DNA of 64,000 bases from Sinorhizobium sp. B11 (GTDB lineage Bacteria; Pseudomonadota; Alphaproteobacteria; Rhizobiales; Rhizobiaceae), in NCBI GenBank assembly GCA_039725955.1, contig CP091034.1, forward strand, positions 2,294,001 to 2,358,000, given 5' to 3'. Of this stretch, positions 8,153-16,590 are shown piece after piece. Position numbers and translations under genes: made by a program. Each line of letters begins with the position of its first letter. The first letter of the stretch is position 1. Below the pieces are notes generated by a model. That model saw only the letters and a program-made list of their open reading frames with translations. It was not told where the DNA came from and searched no databases.

Positions 8153-8440
8153 TTAACGCCCGGCACGATAGGCACCGATATATTCCCCCCGCTTCCAGAG
8201 CCCGGCACGTAACCGCGCCTCGACGCCTTCGGATGTCATCGCCCGCAGACACAGCATCCGGTCGGCAATCGCCTCTCCCGGCTGCAGGATCTCCTCGATG
8301 GCGGCCGCCTCCTGCGCCGTATCGGCATAATCGGGCATGGCATCCAGGCGCCGTTCCGCAAGTCTCGCCGCTTCATGCAACTCGCCGCAGAGCAGGACGA
8401 GCACTGTATCATCGCCCCCTGGGAGCGGGCAGGCCTGCAT
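8153..8440 (-). CDS. Small hypothetical protein
   Basis: The protein is 95 aa and starts at an ATG with a perfect GAGGAG eight bases upstream. It is helical and charged (ELHEAARLAERRLDAM, AAIEEILQPGEAIADR), with no signal peptide or membrane segment. I do not recognise the family. It stands alone between a convergent hydrolase gene and other small minus-strand genes. Confidence 0.6.
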   Translation of the reverse strand: MQACPLPGGDDTVLVLLCGELHEAARLAERRLDAMPDYADTAQEAAAIEEILQPGEAIADRMLCLRAMTSEGVEARLRAGLWKRGEYIGAYRAGR

Positions 8441-8629
8441 GCAAAATTCTCCTCACTGGACCTCGCTGTCGTCATAAAGTTGTACCCGTCATCGCCGCCA
8501 ACAATCAAGGAAATTATTCCTATCATCGTTCACGATCCATGACGGAGGACACTTTTCAGCGATCCGGAAAGTGCGAAAGTGGAGAAAGGCAAGGTCCGTC
8601 TTCCGCACCGCCGCCCGAGATTACAGCGC

Positions 8630-8947
8630 TCAGGCCGCCTCGCTGTGGCGTTCCACAAGTTCGGCCCATTCCATTGCCGCGTGCCGGCCGAGCACCGTCC
8701 TGTCATTGCCGATGACGGCGGCGATGCGCCGGAAGAGTTCGTCGGCAAAGGGCGCGGGCCTGCCGGATTCGGCATTGCCGGCCGGGCGCAGCATGGTGCC
8801 CTCGGCAAGATGGATGGCCTCGACGCTGAAGCCCTCATGATCGCCCGAGAGTTCTGCCGAGCCGTAGAGCAGCAGGCCGTTATCGTTGCGGCCGAGAATG
8901 GGAATGACGAGTTCGTCGAAATCGAAGCGCAGGCAGAACGTGTTCAT
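8630..8947 (-). CDS. Small hypothetical protein, coupled to a membrane microprotein
   Basis: The protein is 105 aa from an ATG with AGGAGG upstream. It begins with a beta-rich segment (FCLRFDFDELVIPIL) and is acidic overall. I recognise no family. Its start overlaps the stop of the upstream small membrane gene by four bases (ATGA), which suggests translational coupling and a shared function. Confidence 0.65.
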   Translation of the reverse strand: MNTFCLRFDFDELVIPILGRNDNGLLLYGSAELSGDHEGFSVEAIHLAEGTMLRPAGNAESGRPAPFADELFRRIAAVIGNDRTVLGRHAAMEWAELVERHSEAA

Positions 8948-9135
8948 CGAACGACGACCTCCTGCTGGATGCGCTCCGCATGGATGAGCTGGCGCTCATG
9001 ACGGCCGGCAAGCAGGACCACGAAGCCGGCGGCAAGAAAGAGGCCGGCCAGCGGCTGGATCATGCCGATGGCATGAGGACGGCGGCCGGGGTGCCCCGGC
9101 ACCTTATCCCTTGTTCCGGAATGCTCAGACATCAT
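8944..9135 (-). CDS. Small single-span membrane protein
   Basis: The protein is 63 aa, starting at paired ATGs (9135 or 9132) with AGGAG seven bases upstream. One transmembrane segment lies near residues 27-43 (IQPLAGLFLAAGFVVLLAG). It is flanked by a basic N-terminal part and a charged tail (RHERQLIHAERIQQEVVVR, in part). It overlaps the next gene by four bases. It was judged real from its ribosome-binding site, hydrophobic segment and coupling. Confidence 0.55.
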   Translation of the reverse strand: MMSEHSGTRDKVPGHPGRRPHAIGMIQPLAGLFLAAGFVVLLAGRHERQLIHAERIQQEVVVR

Positions 9136-9218
9136 GCGCCAGCTCCTGCATCGGCTTTGATTTCAGCGATGCAGGAAGATGCGATGGCAATGGTTGTCGG
9201 ATGGAATGGGGCGGCCGC

Positions 9219-9773
9219 CTATCCGTCCAGCGAGACTATATCCTTGGCGACGTCGGCGAGATCACAGTCGAGCTGATGGTCGCGCCCCGGCAGCGCGCAG
9301 ACGACCGCATCCGGGATCGCCCTGGCGTAAAGCTCGATATGGGCAAAGGGCACGGTATCGTCCTCGCTGCCGTGATAGATGAGCACGGGCAGGCCCTCCG
9401 GCAGGCTCTCGGAAAAGTCGTCGCACTCGACAATCTCATCGCTCTCCCACCCGCCCTCGCCCATGAAGGGCGGCGCGATGAGGATGACCGCACCCGGCTC
9501 GAATGCCGGCCAGTCCTCGGCAAGCGTATGCAGAAGCACGGTGCCGCCGAAGGAATGGCCGATCAGGATGGCGCCATCCTCAAGGGTCTGGAACTCGGCG
9601 ATGACGGCCGCTTTCCAGGCTTTGTAATGCGGATCGCCCTCATCGGGCATGCGGGGATAGCGGATGGCGTAGGCATCGCCGAGTTCACGCGCCAGGCTGT
9701 CGACGAGCTTGTTGTCCCACTGGTCATGCGTGGTTTCGCCCGCACCCTGGATGAAGAGGATCTGTGTTGGCAT
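9219..9773 (-). CDS. Alpha/beta hydrolase (RBBP9/YdeN-like)
   Basis: The protein is 184 aa from the ATG at 9773 (MPTQILFIQGAG), with GGGGGA upstream. A GTG-type start eight codons earlier is weaker. The serine-hydrolase elements are IGHSFGG (nucleophile), GSEDDTVP (acid) and GRDHQ (His). The small size and opening IQGAGE...W place it with RBBP9/YdeN-like serine hydrolases. These act on small esters or amides. No operon partner is obvious. Confidence 0.82.
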   Translation of the reverse strand: MPTQILFIQGAGETTHDQWDNKLVDSLARELGDAYAIRYPRMPDEGDPHYKAWKAAVIAEFQTLEDGAILIGHSFGGTVLLHTLAEDWPAFEPGAVILIAPPFMGEGGWESDEIVECDDFSESLPEGLPVLIYHGSEDDTVPFAHIELYARAIPDAVVCALPGRDHQLDCDLADVAKDIVSLDG

Positions 9774-9893
9774 GGAAGTGTCCCCCGATGTCGCCATCAG
9801 GGAGATGGGTCATCGCAGCGGCAGGACAAGATTGATGGCCTTCACCGCGATGGCGTTTCTCTTTCACGCAGGCAACCTGCTCGGACGTCGATC

Positions 9894-11036
9894 TCAGGAA
9901 TTCGGGATCCCGAGAAGCTCCTGCTCGAAAGCCTCGACCAGCCCGTAGGGGGCCGTTTCGCCGAACAGAAGCATGGTGAGCTTGGAAGCCTCCACTGCCG
10001 CTGTCGTGCTGCGCGCAAAGAGCTCTCTTTCATATGCAAGCAGCGCCGCCTCGATATCGCCAAACGATGTCGCGATGGACTTGCCGAGTTCGGCGCCGTC
10101 ATAGATCGCGAGATTGGCGCCTTCTCCTGACGGCACCGTCAGATGCGCGGCATCGCCGAGAAGGGTCACGCCGGGAACCCGGCTCCATCGATGCGTCTCC
10201 GGCAGCGTGTGGATGATACGTGGCACCGGCCCCACGTCGCATCCGGTGATCAGCGCCGTCAGCGATGGAGCCCAACCGTCGAATTCCGCGGCAATGCGGC
10301 TTGTGGCAGCTGCCCGGTTGGAGACGTCGATGCTCTCGACCCACGCCTTCGGCCTTCGCAGGGCGATATAGGCGTGCAGCACCCCGTTCGGCTCGCGATG
10401 CGCCATGATCCCCTTGCCGGGCGCGAGCGCGAACATCGAGCCGCCGCCAACAGCCTGCGCGCTGTCGGAGTGACGGACATCGGCGTCGTTGAGCCATGTC
10501 TCGAAGAAAACCAGCCCGGTATAGGTCGGCGTCGCATCCGTCAGGAGCGGCCGCACTTTCGACCAGGCGCCGTCGGCGCCGATCAGCAGATCGGTCGTCG
10601 CAAGCTGCCCGTCGGCGAATATGAGTTCGTGTCGCCCATCGCCAAGGGATCGTGCCGACGAGAGCTTGCAGCCCCAGTGCACCGCATCCTCCGGCAGAGA
10701 CTCCAGGAGAATGCGCCTCAGTTCGCCTCGCTGCACTTCGGGGCGCCCGCCCTTCCCGTCATCGGGGTTGTCCATGAGAAGCGTCCCGTCCTTGTCGAAG
10801 AAGCGGGATTGCTGTCCGCCGGGATGGATAAGGTCGAGGAACTGTTCGTAAAGGCCTGCATCCTTGAGGCCGAGCTGGCCGTTGAAATCGTGGATGTCGA
10901 GCATGCCGCCCTGCGATCTTGCCTCGGGAGAGGCATCGCCTTCATAGACCTTAGCGCGGATGCCGTTGATGTGAAGGACCCGCGCAAGGACGAGGCCGCC
11001 GAGGCCGGCACCGATGATGGCAACAGGAACATGCAT
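9894..11036 (-). CDS. TetX-like FAD-dependent monooxygenase
   Basis: The protein is 380 aa, a class A flavoprotein monooxygenase. The N-terminal Rossmann fingerprint is AIIGAGLGGLVLARVL, the middle DG motif is DLLIGADGAWS, and the FAD ribityl motif is LLGDAAHLTVPSGEGAN. The stretch after the first fold (GGMLDIH, GLKDAGLYEQF) matches TetX-family flavin enzymes that hydroxylate tetracyclines, rifamycins or aromatic compounds. An activity on tetracycline is not implied. GGAG precedes the start. It is divergent from a TetR gene with tandem operators between them, so it is very likely repressed by that regulator. Confidence 0.88.
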   Translation of the reverse strand: MHVPVAIIGAGLGGLVLARVLHINGIRAKVYEGDASPEARSQGGMLDIHDFNGQLGLKDAGLYEQFLDLIHPGGQQSRFFDKDGTLLMDNPDDGKGGRPEVQRGELRRILLESLPEDAVHWGCKLSSARSLGDGRHELIFADGQLATTDLLIGADGAWSKVRPLLTDATPTYTGLVFFETWLNDADVRHSDSAQAVGGGSMFALAPGKGIMAHREPNGVLHAYIALRRPKAWVESIDVSNRAAATSRIAAEFDGWAPSLTALITGCDVGPVPRIIHTLPETHRWSRVPGVTLLGDAAHLTVPSGEGANLAIYDGAELGKSIATSFGDIEAALLAYERELFARSTTAAVEASKLTMLLFGETAPYGLVEAFEQELLGIPNS

Positions 11037-11060
11037 GTCAGTTCTCCGGAATTACTTAAA

Positions 11061-11095
11061 ATGGAATGTCATTCCATAGTTGGAATGTCGTTCCA
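11061..11095. promoter_or_regulatory. Tandem TetR operators in the divergent promoter
   Basis: The perfect palindrome ATGGAATGTCATTCCAT (11061-11077) is followed by TGGAATGTCGTTCCA (11081-11095), which has one mismatch. The centres are 19 bp apart. The pair fills the 77-bp gap between the monooxygenase and TetR genes and can control both. Confidence 0.75.
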
Positions 11096-11113
11096 TCCAT
11101 GTCAAGATGAGGC

Positions 11114-11830
11114 ATGAGAAAACCGGATGGAAAGCGAAGACAGGATTCACTCACGAGGGAGCGCGTTGTCGATGCGTCCATCGCCATCCTCGACGAGGGT
11201 GGAGAAAAGGGGCTGACCTTCCAGGCCCTTGCGAAAAGACTGAAGACAGGCGCCGGCGCGATCTACTGGCATGTCGAAAACAAGAGCGACCTCCTTGTAG
11301 CCGCCTCCGATGCGATCGTTATCAACGTGATCGCCGCGCGTTCCGCCGGCGGATCACCGGCTGATAAGATCCGCGCCCTCGCCCTCGCCCTGTTCGACGC
11401 GCTGGACGAGCGTCCATGGCTCGGCTCGGCCTTGGCGCAGGCACCGGGATCAATGCCGACAATCCGCATCCTCGAACATCTCGGCCGGCAGGTTCGGGCG
11501 ATGGGCGTGCCGCATGACGATGAATGGACGGTTGTGGCCGCACTTCTGAACTATGTGCTCGGCGTGGGGGGCCAGAACGCGGCCAATGCCGAGATGGCGC
11601 GAATGCAGCATCTCGAGCGCGACGCATTCCTCGGCGAGATCGCGTTTAGATTATCGGCCCTCGATCCCGAGGATTTCCCCTTCGTGCAGAGCATCGCCCC
11701 GAAAGTGCCTGACCACGACGACCGCGCCGACTTCCTGACCGGTATCGACCTCTTTCTTGATGGGATCGCTCGAAGGATCGCCGGCAGCCCGACGGCTTCG
11801 GAAAGCGCGGCAGGGAAAGAACAGCCGTAA
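11114..11830 (+). CDS. TetR/AcrR family repressor
   Basis: The protein is 238 aa. The N-terminal HTH is clear: RERVVDASIAILDEGGEKGLTFQAL (in part), then LKTGAGAIYWHVENKSDLL. The IYWHV sequence and a C-terminal dimerisation domain of the TetR_C type place it close to classical TetR/Mce3R regulators. It is divergent from the TetX-like monooxygenase. The tandem dyads between the genes are its obvious targets, so autorepression and release by a drug-like or aromatic ligand are inferred. The MFS exporter converges on it from downstream. Confidence 0.9.
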   Translation: MRKPDGKRRQDSLTRERVVDASIAILDEGGEKGLTFQALAKRLKTGAGAIYWHVENKSDLLVAASDAIVINVIAARSAGGSPADKIRALALALFDALDERPWLGSALAQAPGSMPTIRILEHLGRQVRAMGVPHDDEWTVVAALLNYVLGVGGQNAANAEMARMQHLERDAFLGEIAFRLSALDPEDFPFVQSIAPKVPDHDDRADFLTGIDLFLDGIARRIAGSPTASESAAGKEQP

Positions 11831-11892
11831 CAGGCAAGAGATGATGGAGGCGAGGAAGCATCCTCGCCTCCATGAACGGAGAGGCCGCCACG

Positions 11893-13080
11893 TCACCCTG
11901 CAGTGACCGCCTTGCTTCGCCGCAACACCACAGCGACGACAAACCCGCAGATTGCCGTCATTCCGCCGACCAGAAACACGCTGCCATAACCAGCCCGGTC
12001 CGCCAGCACGCCGGCGAGCGGCCCGGTCAGTCCGTATGCGAGATCCTGAAAGGCCGAGAAGCCGCCGAGCGCTGTGCCACGCAGATGTGGGGCCACGAGA
12101 TGCACGACCTCTCGCCCCATGGCGGGAAAGATCATCGAGCAGCCGAGGCCGGTCATGAAGGCGCCGATGAGCGCCACAGTGGGATCGGCCGCCGTCCAGA
12201 TCAGCAACTGCCCCATCGCCTCGACCGCAAGCGACACCACGGCCACCGCAAGCCCGCCGTAACGATCCGGCAGATGGCCGAAGACGAGGCGTACCAGCAC
12301 GAAGCCGCAGCCAAAGGCAGTCAGCCCGAGGCCGGCATGATCCCAGCCGAGATCGCGGAAATAGAGCGTGAAGAAGGACCCGATCGCCGCAAAGCCCATG
12401 CCCTGCAGGCAGACGATCAGCCCATGCAGCCAGATGCGGCCGATGACGGCGGCAAGCGGCGGCCGCTCCCTGCCCGGATGGGCGGCGACGGCCGGAACGC
12501 TGCGGATTGCCGCAAGCCCCAGCAGGGGCAGCGCCGCGCCGACGGCCATCGTCCCGGCAAAGCCGAGATTATCGAGGAGCAGCAGGCCGAGCGGCCCGCC
12601 AAGCCCGAGTGCGCCATAGATCGCCGCGCCAATGAGCGCCAGCACCCGGCCGGAGCGCTGCGGCCCGACAAGCCCGATACCCCAGGCAATGACGCCGACG
12701 GCGACAAGGCTTTCGCCTAGCCCGATCGACAATCGCCCGGCAACGAGAATGGCGAAGGCCGCAACCGGGTTCTGCAGCGACAGCCCCGCGGCAAGCGAGA
12801 TCAGCGCACCCGCGACATAGAAGGCGAGCCCGCGCTGCACGGCTACCTTGGCGCCTCTGCTATCCGCCAGCCCGCCGGCATAACCACGGGTAAGGATGGT
12901 GGCAAGAAAGGCAATGCCGACGCCGAGACCCGCCCAGCCATTGCTCAGGCCGAGCGCACCCGTCACGAAGACCGGCACCACGGGAAGCGCGATCGCGACG
13001 CAGAGATAGGAGATGAAGAGGATCGCGGTCAGCAGATAAAGCCTGGCCTGTTCGCGATCACCGGTAAGACGGAAAGCCAT
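11893..13080 (-). CDS. MFS exporter (YfcJ/YhhS-like)
   Basis: The protein is 395 aa with about 12 hydrophobic segments. The MFS motif A region is GYAGGLADSRGAK between TM2 and TM3. The opening (YLLTAILFISYLCVAIALPVVPVF, in part) and the overall pattern match the YfcJ/YhhS drug or sugar exporter group. AGGAGG lies just before the start. Its leader carries a consensus-like promoter, a six-codon mini-ORF and a rho-independent terminator about 35 bases before the ATG, so attenuation is likely. It is probably an efflux pump for a toxic compound. Confidence 0.88.
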   Translation of the reverse strand: MAFRLTGDREQARLYLLTAILFISYLCVAIALPVVPVFVTGALGLSNGWAGLGVGIAFLATILTRGYAGGLADSRGAKVAVQRGLAFYVAGALISLAAGLSLQNPVAAFAILVAGRLSIGLGESLVAVGVIAWGIGLVGPQRSGRVLALIGAAIYGALGLGGPLGLLLLDNLGFAGTMAVGAALPLLGLAAIRSVPAVAAHPGRERPPLAAVIGRIWLHGLIVCLQGMGFAAIGSFFTLYFRDLGWDHAGLGLTAFGCGFVLVRLVFGHLPDRYGGLAVAVVSLAVEAMGQLLIWTAADPTVALIGAFMTGLGCSMIFPAMGREVVHLVAPHLRGTALGGFSAFQDLAYGLTGPLAGVLADRAGYGSVFLVGGMTAICGFVVAVVLRRSKAVTAG

Positions 13081-13112
13081 GAAAACCTCCTGGCTGTTCC
13101 CTCGTCGACGGG

Positions 13113-13156
13113 CACAAAAAAACGCACTCCGACCGGCGAGGATCGATAAGTGCGTT
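13113..13156 (-). terminator. Intrinsic terminator/attenuator in the MFS leader
   Basis: On the minus strand AACGCACT pairs with AGTGCGTT (8 bp, 20-base loop) and is followed directly by seven T. It lies 33 bases before the MFS start codon, inside the transcribed leader. An alternative stem can form: TAAG-CGTT just upstream can pair with AACG-CTTA of the terminator 5' arm. The terminator is therefore likely to be conditional. Confidence 0.7.
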
Positions 13157-13200
13157 GCTTGACGTCAAACGCTTACGGCCAGAGGACTGGCATGGGCCGG

Positions 13201-13229
13201 GAGATACGGGATATGCGGAGAAGTGTCAA
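13201..13229 (-). promoter_or_regulatory. Sigma70-type promoter of the MFS gene
   Basis: On the minus strand it reads TTGACA (13229-13224), 17 bases, then TATCTC (13206-13201). The expected start near 13194 gives a leader of about 114 nt. That leader contains a mini-ORF ATG-CCA-GTC-CTC-TGG-CCG-TAA and the attenuator. Confidence 0.6.
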
Positions 13230-13315
13230 CGGTGGCGCACGGGTGGTCGCAGGCGAAACAATGCCCGGCTCGCGAACGACGCGCATCTGTCGGGCTGGAA
13301 GAATCCCGTAACTTA

Positions 13316-13355
13316 TGCACTATTCCGCAGAGCCCGCGCGCTGCCGAATAGTGCA
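13316..13355. promoter_or_regulatory. 15-bp inverted repeat before the SUKH-like gene
   Basis: The arms TGCACTATTCCGCAG (13316-13330) and CTGCCGAATAGTGCA (13341-13355) pair at 14 of 15 positions around a 10-base GC-rich loop. The dyad ends 17 bases before the ATG of the next gene. It could be a repressor site or a hairpin over the translation start. Confidence 0.55.
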
Positions 13356-13372
13356 CAAACTGTTGGAATCCG

Positions 13373-13849
13373 ATGATTAAAGATCTGGCGCAACTTCTGC
13401 ACTTCGACTCCGAACAGCAACTCTCTACCCTGAATCCTGTCCCCGACAGCGTTGTCACGGAAATCGCCGCACGCCACCCCGGCATTTCCCAACAATATCT
13501 CGAGTTCCTGCGTGCAGTCGGAACCGGCGAAACGGCAAGAGGCATGTATGTCTACCAGCCCGACCCCGCATCGTCAGTCAAGCAGCATACATCCTATCAG
13601 CTTTACAACTCCCCTGCCTATGCTTCGCTCTTCGGCCCACGTAAAAGCGATCCCATTCCCGCCGATGCGGTGGCAGTGGCCGACGCCGGCGCCTCTTGGC
13701 GCTATTGCCTTTGCCCGTCTCTCGGGGAAGGTGTTTTCTGCCTCGATATGGCGGGTCCCACATTCGACAAAGAGCATGACGACTTCTTCACTTTCGTCGC
13801 CACGAATGTGATCATCAACACGCTGGCGGAGGATGCCTCGCCGCATTGA
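13373..13849 (+). CDS. SUKH/SMI1-KNR4-like protein (possible orphan immunity protein)
   Basis: The protein is 158 aa. The segment VTEIAARHPGISQQYLEFLRAVGTG resembles the SUKH-fold opening (acidic helix, then P-x-Y-x-x-F-L-x-x-x-G-x-G). The later YCLCPSLGEGVFCLDM and FFTFVATNVI fit the beta-rich remainder. SUKH proteins are often immunity partners of contact-dependent or polymorphic toxins. No toxin gene is beside it, so it would be an orphan. The family call rests on pattern only. A GGAA lies before the ATG, and a 15-bp dyad sits immediately upstream. Confidence 0.55.
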   Translation: MIKDLAQLLHFDSEQQLSTLNPVPDSVVTEIAARHPGISQQYLEFLRAVGTGETARGMYVYQPDPASSVKQHTSYQLYNSPAYASLFGPRKSDPIPADAVAVADAGASWRYCLCPSLGEGVFCLDMAGPTFDKEHDDFFTFVATNVIINTLAEDASPH

Positions 13850-13904
13850 CGGGGCAAGCCCCGATCAAAACGCCGGACATTTGCGCCACCAGTTCAATCA
13901 GCTC

Positions 13905-14735
13905 CTACCCGACCACCGGCACCAGCAGCAGCCCCAGCTGGGCCGATTTCACCACGGCCTCGTTGAACCGTGAGCGATCGACGAGAACATCCCGCTTCTT
14001 CCCCCACAACAGGCCGGCAATGAGGTTTCTCGCCTTGATGCCTTCGAGCTCCATCCGGCGCGCGAACCTGCGTATCTTGCTGAGCGGCAGGAAGACCAGG
14101 TCCTTTTCCGGGCGCACGAAATCGGCGCTCTCGGCCTCGGTTTCCAGAAACCGCTGCTGGATGACCGGCGCCGGCTCGATCTGGTAGGCGGCGAGCCAGG
14201 AGCAGTGCCAGAAATGCGCGTCGATCAGCGAATAGGTGGTGGTTTCGGAGAGCATGCGCTTTGCCGCCTCGGGGCCGATGACATAGCCTGCCAGCCCTAC
14301 CCGGTTCTGATAGACGCGGGTGGCGCCAAAACCGCCGGCCTCATCCTGCCAGGCGCGCTTGCGGTTGAGGATATGACGCCGCGGGGCGAATTCGAGGTCG
14401 TAGACGGTGTTCCATGCCTCGTTGCGCGCTTCGATATTGGCAAGGACGGCCGCGATATCGTCTGACAGCACCGCATCGTCTTCGAGGATGAGTGTCTTCG
14501 CACCATGCTCGATCACTGTTTGCCAGGCCTTGCGGTGGGAGTGGAAGCAGGCGATGTCCTGCCGCCGGGTCGGGCTCGGCCAGTTGCTGGCGGCCGTCTG
14601 GCATTCCTCGTCCGACAGGTCCGCGGCCTCGAATGCGTCGAGAAACTCGTAGGAAAGGCCAAGTGCGGCCATCTGCCGGATCTGGAAGCTCCGCCGAACC
14701 TCCTCCGCCTTCCTGCTGATGATCAATATTCTCAA
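13905..14735 (-). CDS. Glycosyltransferase family 25 (LPS-type) protein
   Basis: I start it at a TTG at 14735, which has GGGAG seven bases upstream. A longer frame from an ATG at 14798 adds an unlikely N-terminus. The 276-aa protein opens ILIISRKAEEVRRSF and contains the GT25 signature ACFHSHRKAW and LILEDDAVL (acidic EDD metal/nucleotide site), then DLEFAPRR and IDAHFWHCSW. GT25 enzymes add galactose or glucose to lipopolysaccharide cores or glycans. It stands alone, so it is probably a surface-sugar decorating enzyme. Confidence 0.82.
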   Translation of the reverse strand: MRILIISRKAEEVRRSFQIRQMAALGLSYEFLDAFEAADLSDEECQTAASNWPSPTRRQDIACFHSHRKAWQTVIEHGAKTLILEDDAVLSDDIAAVLANIEARNEAWNTVYDLEFAPRRHILNRKRAWQDEAGGFGATRVYQNRVGLAGYVIGPEAAKRMLSETTTYSLIDAHFWHCSWLAAYQIEPAPVIQQRFLETEAESADFVRPEKDLVFLPLSKIRRFARRMELEGIKARNLIAGLLWGKKRDVLVDRSRFNEAVVKSAQLGLLLVPVVG

Positions 14736-14950
14736 GAGAGCTCCCTGGCACCCGATGCTGCCCCGCGCAAACATATAGCCATGTTCCGATGCGAGCAAAA
14801 GTGCGGAATTCGCCAGGGTCCGGACTCATGGCAGGCCGGCGGTGAGGCAGACCGCAACCCATCGCCCCTAAGATCCAAAGGGGCGAATTGCTGGGAGAAG
14901 AGATAGCGAGTAGAATCCGGGAGGTTAATTCGACCATAGGGAGTGGGCCA

Positions 14951-15382
14951 ATGAGCAGACTGTTAATCCTGTCAGCCAGTGCCATCCTGGCACTAACGTC
15001 CGTGGCGTCCGCTGCGCCGGCTATGCAACCGCTAAAGATTTCCAAGGAATGCAGCCAGTACACCGGCGAGACCCCGAGCTTCTGCACCATTACGGAATCG
15101 AACCTCGCGGCAATCCCGGCAGGCACAAAGATCCTATACTATGGGCCGGTGACCGGCAGTCCCCTTTTCGGCAGCAGCACGGCTGTTATTGCCGTCGGAA
15201 ACGGAGACACGGCGGTCGGGTACTGCGTCACCTACGACACTGCCAGCCCGATGCAGGGAACCTGCGCGTTCCATGCCGGCAGCGGTACGCTTGCCGGGTT
15301 CCAGGCGGTCGTCAAGGTCACGGTCGACGACAAGCAGATCTATCACTGGGACGGGGGCTACCTACTTGGCGCCGCCAAGTGA
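14951..15382 (+). CDS. Secreted hypothetical protein
   Basis: The protein is 143 aa with a Sec signal peptide (MSRLLILSASAILALTSVASAAPA). The mature part is a small beta-rich domain with paired cysteines (SKECSQ, SFCTIT, GYCVTY, GTCAFH). It has a repeated gly-rich ending GSGTLAGFQAVVKVTV...YHWDGGY that recalls secreted allene-oxide-cyclase/dirigent-barrel-like bacterial proteins. That likeness is tentative. The four Cys could form two disulfides in the periplasm. It is monocistronic. Confidence 0.65.
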   Translation: MSRLLILSASAILALTSVASAAPAMQPLKISKECSQYTGETPSFCTITESNLAAIPAGTKILYYGPVTGSPLFGSSTAVIAVGNGDTAVGYCVTYDTASPMQGTCAFHAGSGTLAGFQAVVKVTVDDKQIYHWDGGYLLGAAK

Positions 15383-15553
15383 GAGCGAAGGAAACGCTGC
15401 TCTCGTCCGGCTGCTTGCCGTGAATCCATACCGCGAGTCATGACCAGCCGGTGACAGTGGCGGCGCCACAGACGGCTGCAAGGAAGCTCGTCGCTGATCG
15501 ATCGTACCGGGTCGCTATTCGGCGGAAGTCTTGCCGTCGAAGACCGCGTACCC

Positions 15554-16339
15554 TCACTGCGGATAAAGCGTAGAGACGCGCCCGGCGAAATAATAGGCGA
15601 CGATGCCGATCCATTCCCGGATGCCCGTCGTCAACAGGTCGACATTGTCAATCGGATGGCCGACGGACAGCGTCAGGCCCTCTTCACCTGTCGTGCGGTA
15701 ATCGGCAGCCCAGGGGGTGACGTCCATGCCGAGATTGCGGAAGATTGCCACTGCCCGCGGCATGTGGAAACCCGATGTCACGAGCAGGCAGTGGTTGAGG
15801 TTCAGCCGCTGCAGGATCGCCCTTGTATTGATGGCGTTCTCATAGGTATCGCGCGACTGGGTGTCATATTCGACGCGGGCCGGATCGATATGGAAATCGT
15901 CGAACATCCTGCGGATGACGTCCGCTTCCTTGACGTAGCCGCCGAGGAGACTGCCGTCGCCGCCGGACATGATGACCTTGGCATTGGGATAGACGCCGGC
16001 CAGGCGCACCGTTTCGATGTAGCGATCGGCCGCGTCATCCAGGTTGTAGCCGCCGCGCACGCCGTCGACCTTTGTCGCGATCCCGCCGCCAAGCAGGACG
16101 ATGCAGGCGACATCGGCAGGTGCGGCCGGCCGCGGAAAACGATCCTCCAGCTCCTGCACGATCAGCGCACCTGATGTGGTGTAAAAGCTCACGAAGATGA
16201 GGACCAGCGACAGGAGCCCGGCCGCGATGGCGGACCGCCGGAAGGAAAAGAACATCAGAAGCACGCTGAGCGCCATCAGGAGGAAGAAGATCGTCACCGG
16301 CTGGGAAACGATCCAGAAAATCTTGGCGAAAACAAACAT
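15554..16339 (-). CDS. YdcF/DUF218 family membrane protein
   Basis: The protein is 261 aa from the ATG at 16339. A GTG eleven codons upstream is an alternative. Two N-terminal transmembrane segments (VTIFFLLMALSVLLMFF, and LLSLVLIFVSFYT) are followed by the DUF218 domain: ACIVLLGGGI, VIMSGGDGSL, DTQSRDTYENA and LLVTSGFHMPRA. Family members such as SanA/ElyC act in envelope integrity and lipid-carrier recycling. The role here is probably cell-envelope related. Confidence 0.87.
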   Translation of the reverse strand: MFVFAKIFWIVSQPVTIFFLLMALSVLLMFFSFRRSAIAAGLLSLVLIFVSFYTTSGALIVQELEDRFPRPAAPADVACIVLLGGGIATKVDGVRGGYNLDDAADRYIETVRLAGVYPNAKVIMSGGDGSLLGGYVKEADVIRRMFDDFHIDPARVEYDTQSRDTYENAINTRAILQRLNLNHCLLVTSGFHMPRAVAIFRNLGMDVTPWAADYRTTGEEGLTLSVGHPIDNVDLLTTGIREWIGIVAYYFAGRVSTLYPQ

Positions 16340-16590
16340 GGGCGTGCTGGGGTCCTGCTGAAACGCGGCCACGAAACCTTATTCGCGGATTCGGGGCAAG
16401 TCCGGTTTTTCGTGTGAGGCCGCAGTGGTGGAGGAAAGTCTGCGCAGAGCGCAGCGGCGACCCGAAGCCTTCCCCGCTTCGCAGTTCAACTCCTGAATTT
16501 ACGCCGGAGTTTACCGTAACGTACTTCCCCGGCATGTGCACAATGTGCTTAGGACTCGGGCCTGCTGGGGAGCGGAAACGGAGGGTTTCT

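Noticed and set aside
9111..10130. Open frame of 339 codons on the plus strand across two hydrolase/oxygenase genes
   Set aside because: It spans two well-supported minus-strand genes and the gap between them. It has no recognisable domain.
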